A stretch of 7,490 nt of DNA from Psychrobacter sp. (GTDB taxonomy: Bacteria > Pseudomonadota > Gammaproteobacteria > Pseudomonadales > Moraxellaceae), in contig NZ_JAKDJE010000106.1 of the NCBI RefSeq assembly GCF_030454045.1, positions 1 to 7,490 on the forward strand, in the 5' to 3' direction. A program made the position numbers and the translations under genes. Below are positions 1 to 5,914 of the stretch, piece after piece. The notes beneath the pieces were generated by a model, which searched no databases, was not told the DNA's origin, and was given only the letters and a program-made list of their open reading frames with translations. Within the stretch, counting starts at the first letter, position 1, and each line of letters starts with the position of its first letter.

Positions 1-54
1 CGCCTAAAAAATAGTCGCTGTCAGTGCCATGGTCGAATGTTCAACACGCCCTAG
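1..54 (+). mobile_element. Possible IS5-type insertion sequence terminus (right end only)
   Basis: The top strand at 35-51 ends in GAATGTTCAACACGCCC. Its reverse complement, GGGCGTGTTGAAC..., resembles the tip of IS5-superfamily elements, and it abuts CTAG (51-54), the kind of short target that family uses. The frame beginning at base 1 reads RLKNSRCQCHGRMFNTP and stops at 52-54, inside the proposed tip. RLKNSR resembles the segment around the conserved Lys of the IS5 DDE transposase C-terminal motif, but these enzymes usually continue for about 25-30 more residues, so this could be a shortened or deleted copy. Only one end is visible, so neither the paired inverted repeat nor a target duplication can be tested. 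This is pattern resemblance, not an identification. Confidence 0.3.
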
Positions 55-216
55 TTTTATATCAAGCACTGCTGAACCATAGATTTTTAAATCTATACAA
101 ATAATTGGTTAAAAAACCACCTATGATGAATCTACACATTCACTTGTGGAAGAGACTTACCTTCATTTATACCTCGCTATGAATATTTTTAGCCATTGAA
201 CTCAATGAGATAATGT
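55..216. other. Leader region upstream of pilR with two small palindromes
   Basis: This AT-rich, non-coding stretch contains ATAGATTT/AAATCTAT (79-86 and 89-96, two bases between the arms) and TGGTT/AACCA (106-110 and 115-119). The best sigma-70-like pair is weak: TTGTGG at 144-149 and TATACC at 168-173, 18 bases apart. A short Shine-Dalgarno, GAGA at 207-210, sits six bases before the pilR ATG. One frame stays open up to a stop at 80-82 (…SFISSTAEP) and could be the last residues of an upstream gene interrupted at CTAG, but it is too short to identify. pilS, the usual upstream partner of pilR, is not recognisable here. Confidence 0.35.
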
Positions 217-1926
217 ATGACAACAAGCGCGCTAGTCGTTGATGACGAAGTGGATTTATGCCGACTGATGCAAATCACTTTAACCAAGATGGGGATAAAA
301 AGTGATGTGGCTTATACGTTGGCGCAAGCCAGATCATACTGGCAAGATAATGATTACGACTTTTGCCTCACTGACTTAAAGCTGCCTGACGGCTCAGGAT
401 TAGAGCTGGTAAAGGAAATTAGCAACAGCTCCAACACACCCATAGCAGTCATCACGGCTCATGGAAGCATGGACCTTGCTATTGAAGCGCTAAAGCTTGG
501 CGCTTTTGATTTTGTGAACAAGCCACTTGAGCTACCAAGATTACGCCAGTTAGTCGAAAATGCGCTAAAAGTGATTCATCAAGATAACGAAGCAAAAGCC
601 ACGCCTGAATCTTCACCTGAGCAAAAAATGTTAGATACAAGGTTGATTGGCAATTCTGCTGTGATGCACCCTCTCAAAAATACCATCTTAAAGCTGGCAC
701 GCTCACAAGCGCCAGTTTTTTTGTCAGGTGCCTCTGGTACAGGTAAAGAAGTGGTTGCTAGGCTGATTCATGATTTAAGCCCGCGACGAGACGGTAGCTT
801 TGTGCCTGTGAACTGCGGTGCCATACCTTCTGAGCTGATGGAGTCAGAGTTTTTCGGTCATAAAAAAGGCAGTTTCACAGGTGCAGTCGCTGATAAGCAA
901 GGGTTATTTCAACAGGCTAATGGCGGTACGTTATTTTTGGATGAAGTGGCCGATTTGCCTTTAGCGATGCAGGTTAAATTATTACGTGCTATCCAAGAAA
1001 AGACGGTAAGAGCTATCGGTGATACCAAAGAAGTACCTGTCGATATCCGTATATTATCTGCCACCCACAAGGATTTGAGTCTACTGGTACAGGACGGTGC
1101 GTTTAGACAGGATTTATATTACCGCATCAATGTGATTGAGCTCAAGCTACCGACGCTCAATGATCGTCGTGACGATATTCCTGTGTTAGCAGAGCATTTT
1201 TTAGCCATGATTGCGGCTGAATGGCAGCTGGATGTACCTCCATCCCTAACACGCGAGGCTTGTGAGCGCCTGCAGCGCCATGATTTTGCTGGAAACGTAC
1301 GGGAACTTCGTAATCTGCTTGAGCGAGCCGTGACGTTGGCGGAAACTTCGGACATTGATATCGGTCATCTAGGACTGCCTAGTATTGATCAAGACATTGA
1401 AGACATTCAATCTCAAAGTGGTGACACACTCATTGACGGTCATCTCACAGCCTCTCACCAAAATGAGCAAAATAACGCGCCATCGATGGCTAAGATGTTA
1501 GAAAACCAAGAACCAGTCATTCACCCTACAAACAATGTAACGGCGGCGCAGAATCAGCGAAAGACGGTAAATTTACATCCTTATCGCACAAACACTCAAC
1601 ATTATCCATCGATAATACAGGGCCCTGATCTCAATCATACTGGATCATCGACCAGCTCGGCTCATATTGACGAGGTGATAGCACCTGCTCACGCTGTCCA
1701 ACCAGAGAATAATAATGCTGACAATTTACAAGAGCCACTAGATGGTCAGTTGCCCTCTCAAGGATTAGAACATTACCTCCAAGAGCAAGAAAAGCAATTA
1801 ATCATCACAGCCCTCAAACAAACTGGCTGGAACAAAACCCAAGCAGCAGAACTACTTGGGACGACTTTTCGCTCATTACGTTATCGTATGAAAAAGCTAG
1901 AAATCGAAGAGGATCAGTCTAAATAG
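217..1926 (+). CDS. pilR: PilR, sigma-54-dependent two-component response regulator of type IV pili
   Basis: PilR activates pilin transcription with sigma-54 RNA polymerase after phosphorylation by the PilS kinase. A receiver domain spans about residues 4-118, with acidic pocket D9/D10, phosphoacceptor D53 (LTDLKLPDG), T80 and K102. The AAA+ domain (about 141-386) has Walker A GASGTGKE (171-178), the sigma-54 contact loop GSFTGA (218-223), Walker B LFLDE (239-243), arginines R297 and R303 (FRQDLYYR) and the GNVREL sensor motif (359-364). A Fis-type helix-turn-helix lies at 522-564; NKTQAAELLGTTFRSLRYRM closely follows Pseudomonas PilR. The GSFTGA variant, instead of GAFTGA, is also what I recall for PilR. 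At 569 residues it is about 120 longer than the usual 445: residues 388-512 form a polar Asn/Gln/His/Ser-rich linker without a recognisable fold. It is convergent with the protease gene; pilS is not seen upstream. Confidence 0.93.
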   Translation: MTTSALVVDDEVDLCRLMQITLTKMGIKSDVAYTLAQARSYWQDNDYDFCLTDLKLPDGSGLELVKEISNSSNTPIAVITAHGSMDLAIEALKLGAFDFVNKPLELPRLRQLVENALKVIHQDNEAKATPESSPEQKMLDTRLIGNSAVMHPLKNTILKLARSQAPVFLSGASGTGKEVVARLIHDLSPRRDGSFVPVNCGAIPSELMESEFFGHKKGSFTGAVADKQGLFQQANGGTLFLDEVADLPLAMQVKLLRAIQEKTVRAIGDTKEVPVDIRILSATHKDLSLLVQDGAFRQDLYYRINVIELKLPTLNDRRDDIPVLAEHFLAMIAAEWQLDVPPSLTREACERLQRHDFAGNVRELRNLLERAVTLAETSDIDIGHLGLPSIDQDIEDIQSQSGDTLIDGHLTASHQNEQNNAPSMAKMLENQEPVIHPTNNVTAAQNQRKTVNLHPYRTNTQHYPSIIQGPDLNHTGSSTSSAHIDEVIAPAHAVQPENNNADNLQEPLDGQLPSQGLEHYLQEQEKQLIITALKQTGWNKTQAAELLGTTFRSLRYRMKKLEIEEDQSK

Positions 1927-1983
1927 TACAATGAGGTGTCATTACTTTGTGCGTTGGATCGAGTAATAATGCTTCTACCTATG

Positions 1984-2022
1984 AGCCGCCAGCCGATAAA
2001 ATATTAGTTTGGCGCGGCTTTT
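1984..2022 (+). terminator. Weak candidate terminator after pilR
   Basis: AGCCG-CCA (1984-1991) can pair with TGG-CGGCT (2010-2019) across a two-base bulge, followed by four T residues. The loop is about 18 bases and the stem overlaps the last codons of the convergent protease gene. The long loop and short T tract make it a poor intrinsic terminator; it is listed because no better one separates these convergent genes. Confidence 0.25.
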
Positions 2023-3479
2023 CGAACAAGGCGAATGCCTGAATCAAGCGCGCGTGGTTTTAGCAAATCTAAGGCTTGCTGCTCCCATGAGCGCTCATTA
2101 TCTGACAGAGCAATGTCAGGCTCAACGCCGATGTCGTCAATCTGTCTACCTGATGCTGTCATATAGTTAGCTACTGTCAATTTGACTGCTTGCTCGTCAT
2201 TGAGTGGTATGACTGACTGTACTGAGCCTTTACCATAGCTTACTTCGCCGATGATAGTAGCGCGTTTTTGTGCTTGCAAACTACTGGCCAAAACCTCTGC
2301 CGCTGATGCCGAGTAGCGATTTTGTAGAACAACCATGGGCAAGGTTTTAAGTATGGCCTCTCCTTGGGTTGATAAGACACGTGACTCGTTTTGACGGGCT
2401 TGTACTTGCACCACATCAGTATCATTCATAAATAGACTGGCCACACTCACCGCTGATGTGAGTACGCCGCCTGGATTATCACGCAAATCAAGTAAAATAC
2501 CTGAGATAGGAGCATTTAGGCCAATCAAGCCCTCTAGCAATTTTTCACGGCTATTATTTTGAAAAGCGGGCAATTTGATAACAGCGATGCCATCAACGAT
2601 TTTTGTCTCGACAATTTGAGGGTGACTATTATTCCGCTGCAATGTCGTCGTGTGCTTACGGCGACCAGCTTTAGAGGTGATGACATCTACCTGCGTCCCA
2701 GCAATCCCTGTCAAGAGCTGCTCAACATCGTTACTTTGCCGATCTTCATCAAGTTTGAACTCATCAACTTGGTGTAAATAGTCACCAACAGCAATGCCTT
2801 TCTTGTCTGCTGGTGAGTCGTCAACCACCTCTGTGATGACCCAGTATCCGATATCTGGCTGATACACTACCTTGATACCGATGTCGCCTACATCCCCTTC
2901 TGTAAAAGCACGTAGATTTTCGTATGCTTCAGCATCCAGAAACTCAGCATGGCTATCAAGCTGGGTCAGCATACCACTCATCGCATTGTTGAACAGCTCC
3001 TCATCATTGACCGCATCAACATATTGACGACGTACCAAATCGACAACGGCCACAAAAGTTTTTAACGTTTCAGGGGAAATTGCATTCAATGATACTTGCG
3101 CAACCTCTGATGGAATATTAGTATCGATATTATCATCATCGTCCATTACCGCACTTTCGTCTGGCATACTGTCTATTGAGTCATCTGATTCGTCGGCAGC
3201 ATTCAGCATCTCAGTATCATCTTCAGCCACTATATCATCGGCATTCAAACTGATAAGCTGTAGGCTTGATGTCGGACTAGCATCACCGACTGAGGTCACT
3301 GCTGCTTGCGCGTCCATACTGACAACACACAATCCAAGCAAACCTATTGCTAGACTGGGCTTAAAGCCTATAAGCTTGGAGCATACGGGTTTGGACATAA
3401 TCGTCGCTCGCGACGACTTCATCACTCGTTGGTCTAATTGTTTAGACAAAGATGCGCACACAAAAGAGATAGGATGCAT
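2004..3479 (-). CDS. ctpA: S41-family C-terminal processing protease (CtpA/Prc type), exported
   Basis: CtpA-type proteases are periplasmic serine/lysine endopeptidases; relatives trim or degrade envelope proteins, including cell-wall hydrolases. Numbering from the outer ATG (491 residues): a PDZ domain at about 195-280 (GDIGIKVVYQPDIGYWVITE, then SPADKKGIAVGD), the S41 core at about 288-460 with LDLRDNPGG (330-338), nucleophile S392 in YSASAAE, general base K417 in YGKGSVQ, and Q421. The 25-residue Ser-Lys spacing fits the family; S-A-A-E replaces the common S-A-S-E. Residues 81-120 are highly acidic (18 of 40 Asp/Glu). The start is uncertain. Met28 (minus-strand codon beginning at 3398) gives a near-ideal signal peptide: basic start, LAIGLLGLCVVSM core, DAQA/A cleavage. 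The outer ATG has TGAG just upstream and the base composition changes there, so 3479 is given as the outer limit. Pseudomonas ctpA is near gpmI with an M23 peptidase gene between; none is present here. Confidence 0.88.
   Translation of the reverse strand: MHPISFVCASLSKQLDQRVMKSSRATIMSKPVCSKLIGFKPSLAIGLLGLCVVSMDAQAAVTSVGDASPTSSLQLISLNADDIVAEDDTEMLNAADESDDSIDSMPDESAVMDDDDNIDTNIPSEVAQVSLNAISPETLKTFVAVVDLVRRQYVDAVNDEELFNNAMSGMLTQLDSHAEFLDAEAYENLRAFTEGDVGDIGIKVVYQPDIGYWVITEVVDDSPADKKGIAVGDYLHQVDEFKLDEDRQSNDVEQLLTGIAGTQVDVITSKAGRRKHTTTLQRNNSHPQIVETKIVDGIAVIKLPAFQNNSREKLLEGLIGLNAPISGILLDLRDNPGGVLTSAVSVASLFMNDTDVVQVQARQNESRVLSTQGEAILKTLPMVVLQNRYSASAAEVLASSLQAQKRATIIGEVSYGKGSVQSVIPLNDEQAVKLTVANYMTASGRQIDDIGVEPDIALSDNERSWEQQALDLLKPRALDSGIRLVRKAAPN
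3401..3416. repeat. Perfect 7-bp inverted repeat at the protease gene start
   Basis: TCGTCGC (3401-3407) and GCGACGA (3410-3416) are separated by two bases. On the protease-sense strand the palindrome lies three bases upstream of the Met28 codon, covering the place where its ribosome binding site would be. It could be an operator or a translation-limiting hairpin if Met28 is the true start, or simply coding sequence if the outer ATG is used. Confidence 0.4.
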
Positions 3480-3494
3480 AAAAAACTCATTTAA

Positions 3495-3522
3495 ATAATA
3501 GAATGTATAAAGTTATTGTTAT
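3495..3522 (-). promoter_or_regulatory. Candidate sigma-70 promoter for the protease gene
   Basis: Read on the minus strand, ATAACA (3517-3522) and TATTAT (3495-3500) are 16 bases apart and match the -35 and -10 consensus at 4/6 and 5/6 positions. The predicted start would fall only about ten bases before the outer ATG, but would leave a leader of about 90 bases before Met28. In AT-rich sequence such matches are easy to find by chance. Confidence 0.3.
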
Positions 3523-3571
3523 GTATTACCGTATAAGTTAACACCAAAGACCTCTCTCAGACTAGGGCAGT

Positions 3572-3591
3572 TTTGCAAATCATTGTGCAAA
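3572..3591. repeat. Short inverted repeat TTTGCA-N8-TGCAAA
   Basis: TTTGCA (3572-3577) and TGCAAA (3586-3591) form a dyad with an 8-base spacer, between the gpmI terminator and the protease promoter region. Size and symmetry suit an operator for a dimeric regulator, but no known site is recognised. Confidence 0.25.
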
Positions 3592-3599
3592 CACATAAT

Positions 3600-3635
3600 A
3601 AAAAAAGGGAAAGGTAATAGCTACCCCTCCCTTTT
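3600..3635 (-). terminator. Intrinsic terminator of gpmI
   Basis: On the minus strand the RNA forms a 14-pair stem (bases 3622-3635 with 3603-3616) that includes two G-U pairs, with a GCTAT loop, and continues into a run of seven U (3600-3606). On the plus strand the two wobbles become A-C mismatches, so the signal works mainly for gpmI. It lies about 70 bases after the gpmI stop and separates gpmI from the downstream protease gene. Confidence 0.8.
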
Positions 3636-3706
3636 CTAGATTTTATCAGACGGATGATAGGCAAGCGCTATCAGCACATCTGGTGTATAGCCAATTTAAC
3701 GCTCTT

Positions 3707-5371
3707 CTATGATGCCTTGACCAACAAACTCTCACCCGTCATCTCAGTCGGTGCTTGAATATCCATCAATGTCAGAATAGTCGGTGCCACATCACTGAGC
3801 TTACCGCCACGACGTACCTGTAGTTTTTGTGCGCCTACGTAAATCAGCGGTACATGCTCTGTCGTATGCTGCGTGTGTACTTGACCACTTTCGTAGTCTT
3901 GCATTTGCTCACAGTTACCGTGATCAGCCGTAATAAGCATGTCACCGCCAGCCGCTTTTACTGCCGACTCGATACGGCCCACACAAACATCCAACGCTTC
4001 GACCGCCTTTACCGCAGCATCGAAAACCCCTGTATGACCTACCATATCTCCATTGGCATAATTGACAATGAGCACATCATATTGGCCAGATTCAATCGCT
4101 TCTACTAATTTATCCGTGACTTCAGGTGCGCTCATCTCAGGCTTCAAATCATAAGTCGCCACATCTGGAGAAGGTACTAGGATACGCGTTTCGCCTTCAT
4201 ATTCCTCTTCACGGCCACCACTGAAGAAAAACGTCACATGCGCATACTTCTCAGTTTCTGCGATACGTAGTTGGGTTTTACCTTGATCCTGCAAATACTC
4301 TCCCAAGGTATTGGCCAAAGACGTTGGATAGTAAGCGATGCTGGTTTTTGGATTATCCGCCAATACATCAGAATATTTGGTCAACATCACAAAGGCGGCA
4401 AGTTTTGGCTGCTTTTGACGGGCAAAACCTGAAAATTCATGATCAGGTAAAACAAAGGCTTGAGCAAGCTCGCGAGCACGGTCGGCACGGAAGTTCATAA
4501 ATATCAGCGCATCGTTATCTTCGACAGTATATGGCACTTCATCACGTCCAATCACAGTCGTCGGACTGATAAATTCGTCAGTCTCACGTGCTTTATAAGC
4601 CGCTTGTACAGCGCCATCTGCTCTTGTTGATAAGCGATCTGCCTTACCTTCAGTGATCAGCTCATAAGCCTTTTGTACACGATCCCAGCGGTTATCGCGA
4701 TCCATTGCATAGTAGCGACCAATAATGCTGGCAATCTGTACACGTCCGCCTTCATAATGAGCATTCAATTTATCGATATAATCACGCAAACGATTGATAT
4801 ATTTATCCGCAGATTTAGGCGGTGTATCGCGGCCATCTAAGAAGCAATGGATAAAGACGTTTTTGGCACCGTGGACCAACGCTGAGTGGCACATGCCTTC
4901 GATATGATCTTGATGTGAGTGAACACCGCCGTCTGAGAGCAGACCCATAATATGTACGTTGCCGCCAAGCTCATTGGCCGATTTTACCGCATCAACCAAT
5001 GCCTCATTTTTATAAAATTCACGATTGGCAAGCTCATTTGAGATGCGAGTTGAGTCTTGAAAAAGGACACGACCAGCACCCAAGTTCATGTGGCCAACTT
5101 CTGAGTTACCAAATTGACCATCTGGCAAGCCCACATCCTCTCCAGAAGCAGAAATTAGCCCATGAGGATACTGCTGATAAATTCTGTCTAAATTTGGCAT
5201 ATTTGCCGCAGCAATGGCGTTATCTTTATCTTCTTCACGATAACCAAAGCCGTCTAATATCATTAAGACATGCGGCGTTTTTTTATTCTGTGCGCCGTCT
5301 TCTTGCTTACTGCTGAGCTGCTGCGCCTGATTGTCGCCAATAGATTCTGATGCTTGCTGGGTACTGGTCAT
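3707..5371 (-). CDS. gpmI: 2,3-bisphosphoglycerate-independent phosphoglycerate mutase
   Basis: GpmI interconverts 3- and 2-phosphoglycerate in glycolysis and gluconeogenesis through a phosphoserine intermediate, using two Mn ions in the cytoplasm. The alkaline-phosphatase-type metal ligands are visible: D40 (MILDGFG), nucleophile S90 in GNSEVGHMN, D442 and H446 (GDMVGHTG), D483 and H484 (TADHGN) and H502 (HTTEHVP). The inserted transferase domain carries SDGGVHSHQDH (146-156), LDGRD (178-182), GRYYAMDRDNRW (218-229), FRADRAR (294-300) and K375 in EKYAHVT. At 554 residues it exceeds the usual 510-515, mainly through a polar 32-residue N-terminal extension rich in Gln and Ser. The start is supported by a strong GAGGAG (5381-5386 on the minus strand) nine bases before the ATG, so the extension is probably translated. 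It has its own promoter and terminator. Confidence 0.96.
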   Translation of the reverse strand: MTSTQQASESIGDNQAQQLSSKQEDGAQNKKTPHVLMILDGFGYREEDKDNAIAAANMPNLDRIYQQYPHGLISASGEDVGLPDGQFGNSEVGHMNLGAGRVLFQDSTRISNELANREFYKNEALVDAVKSANELGGNVHIMGLLSDGGVHSHQDHIEGMCHSALVHGAKNVFIHCFLDGRDTPPKSADKYINRLRDYIDKLNAHYEGGRVQIASIIGRYYAMDRDNRWDRVQKAYELITEGKADRLSTRADGAVQAAYKARETDEFISPTTVIGRDEVPYTVEDNDALIFMNFRADRARELAQAFVLPDHEFSGFARQKQPKLAAFVMLTKYSDVLADNPKTSIAYYPTSLANTLGEYLQDQGKTQLRIAETEKYAHVTFFFSGGREEEYEGETRILVPSPDVATYDLKPEMSAPEVTDKLVEAIESGQYDVLIVNYANGDMVGHTGVFDAAVKAVEALDVCVGRIESAVKAAGGDMLITADHGNCEQMQDYESGQVHTQHTTEHVPLIYVGAQKLQVRRGGKLSDVAPTILTLMDIQAPTEMTGESLLVKAS

Positions 5372-5380
5372 ATATTACCG

Positions 5381-5386
5381 CTCCTC
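5381..5386 (-). promoter_or_regulatory. Ribosome binding site of gpmI
   Basis: GAGGAG on the minus strand, nine bases before the ATG at 5371. It decides in favour of the outer start and therefore of the N-terminal extension. Confidence 0.75.
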
Positions 5387-5434
5387 GAGTGAATGAACGC
5401 CTTCAATGCTATGTTAGGGTATAGAAAGCCCTAT

Positions 5435-5463
5435 ATATTAACACATATCTTAAAATAGCTGAA
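5435..5463 (-). promoter_or_regulatory. Candidate gpmI promoter with extended -10
   Basis: On the minus strand TTCAGC (5458-5463) and TAATAT (5435-5440) are 17 bases apart, and TGT immediately precedes the -10, giving an extended -10 element. The -35 is poor (3/6). The predicted start near 5428 gives a leader of about 57 bases. The -35 overlaps the inverted repeat at 5460-5480. Confidence 0.4.
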
Positions 5464-5480
5464 AAACTGACAATTTTTCA
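5460..5480. repeat. 7-bp inverted repeat overlapping the gpmI -35 region
   Basis: TGAAAAA (5460-5466) and TTTTTCA (5474-5480) flank a 7-base spacer, CTGACAA. The dyad overlaps the proposed gpmI -35 box. It could be an operator or an AT-rich coincidence; it is too weak and lacks the T tail placement expected of a terminator. Confidence 0.25.
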
Positions 5481-5573
5481 CTAAAAAATGATGGGGTTTA
5501 TATCGTTATCAAAAGCCCAAAAACTACCACAGATATCAGGTAACAATACTGCGTATCAATCTGTAATTCACCC

Positions 5574-5602
5574 TTGCAATCATTCATCTCATTGGTTAAG
5601 AT
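5574..5602 (+). promoter_or_regulatory. Sigma-70 promoter of the 6S RNA gene
   Basis: TTGCAA (5574-5579) and TAAGAT (5597-5602) are separated by exactly 17 bases. The predicted start, A at 5609, places the RNA 5' end where the 6S closing stem begins and fits the position of the expected product-RNA start. Confidence 0.65.
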
Positions 5603-5608
5603 GAATCT

Positions 5609-5797
5609 ATTCTGAAGTGTTGGCTAGTAGATGTTTATTCCCTGAGCCGATAATGCTTTACCAGGATGTGGTACCTATCGTCTCATTGTGTATGCCTGCA
5701 CCGCTTGCGGTGTATCAGGAAACCTGCAGAGAGGATGACGCATCCGCCCTGAACTTCACGGTTCATGGGTCACCATCTTACAGCGGCACTTCGGTTG
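5609..5797 (+). ncRNA. ssrS: 6S RNA (SsrS), regulator of sigma-70 RNA polymerase
   Basis: 6S RNA mimics an open promoter, binds sigma-70 RNA polymerase and down-regulates many promoters in stationary phase. The signature CCCTGAGCCGATA at 5640-5652 is identical to the Escherichia coli 6S segment as I recall it, and the 3' part (CCTGAAC…GGTTCA.GGGT.AC…TACAGC) follows the same order. The RNA folds as the family requires. The closing stem is 5612-5622 with 5784-5794 (CTGAAGTG with CACTTCGG, plus wobbles). There is a small hairpin TACCA/TGGTA (5659-5663, 5669-5673) and an apical stem CCTG-CACCG-CTTG-CGGTG-CAGG (5695-5719). The length of about 189 matches the usual 180-190. By analogy the product RNA would start opposite T5651, nucleotide 43 here against U44 in E. 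coli. The ends are inferred from the stem and promoter. The usual zapA and fau neighbours are absent. Confidence 0.9.
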
Positions 5798-5849
5798 TTT
5801 CATTCGGTTTGTAAATATGTTCTTTATAATTAATGTATTTACTGCCACC

Positions 5850-5886
5850 AAAAAGCCCCTTTCGTTAATGACGGAAGGGGCTTTTT
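5850..5886. terminator. Strong bidirectional terminator between ssrS and fxsA
   Basis: A 16-pair stem (5850-5865 with 5871-5886, one wobble on the plus strand) closes a TAATG loop. A GC-rich core, GCCCC/GGGGC, is flanked by five A and five T on opposite sides, so it works in both directions. It serves the 6S transcript, whose mature end lies about 50 bases upstream, and fxsA, whose stop is about 30 bases away on the other side. Confidence 0.9.
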
Positions 5887-5914
5887 CTATTCCTAATGAA
5901 TGACTAAATCACTG

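Noticed and set aside
690..715. TGGCAC-containing sequence resembling a sigma-54 promoter
   Set aside because: It lies inside pilR coding sequence and lacks the matching TTGC element at the required distance.
1119..1355. Minus-strand frame of 78 codons within pilR
   Set aside because: It lies inside the strongly conserved AAA+ domain coding sequence, and its Arg/Ser-rich translation is typical of an antisense shadow.
1930..1943. AATGA/TCATT hairpin after pilR as terminator
   Set aside because: It has only five A/T-rich pairs and no T tract.
2240..2425. Minus-strand frame of 61 codons within the protease gene
   Set aside because: It is an alternative frame of the S41 catalytic core; the in-frame Ser-Lys dyad settles the reading.
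4999..5316. Plus-strand frame of 105 codons within gpmI
   Set aside because: It is antisense to the catalytic Ser region of gpmI and has no independent support.
5617..5814. Open reading frame of 65 codons on the plus strand
   Set aside because: It coincides almost exactly with the 6S RNA gene, has no credible ribosome binding site and no protein resemblance; the conserved structure is at RNA level.
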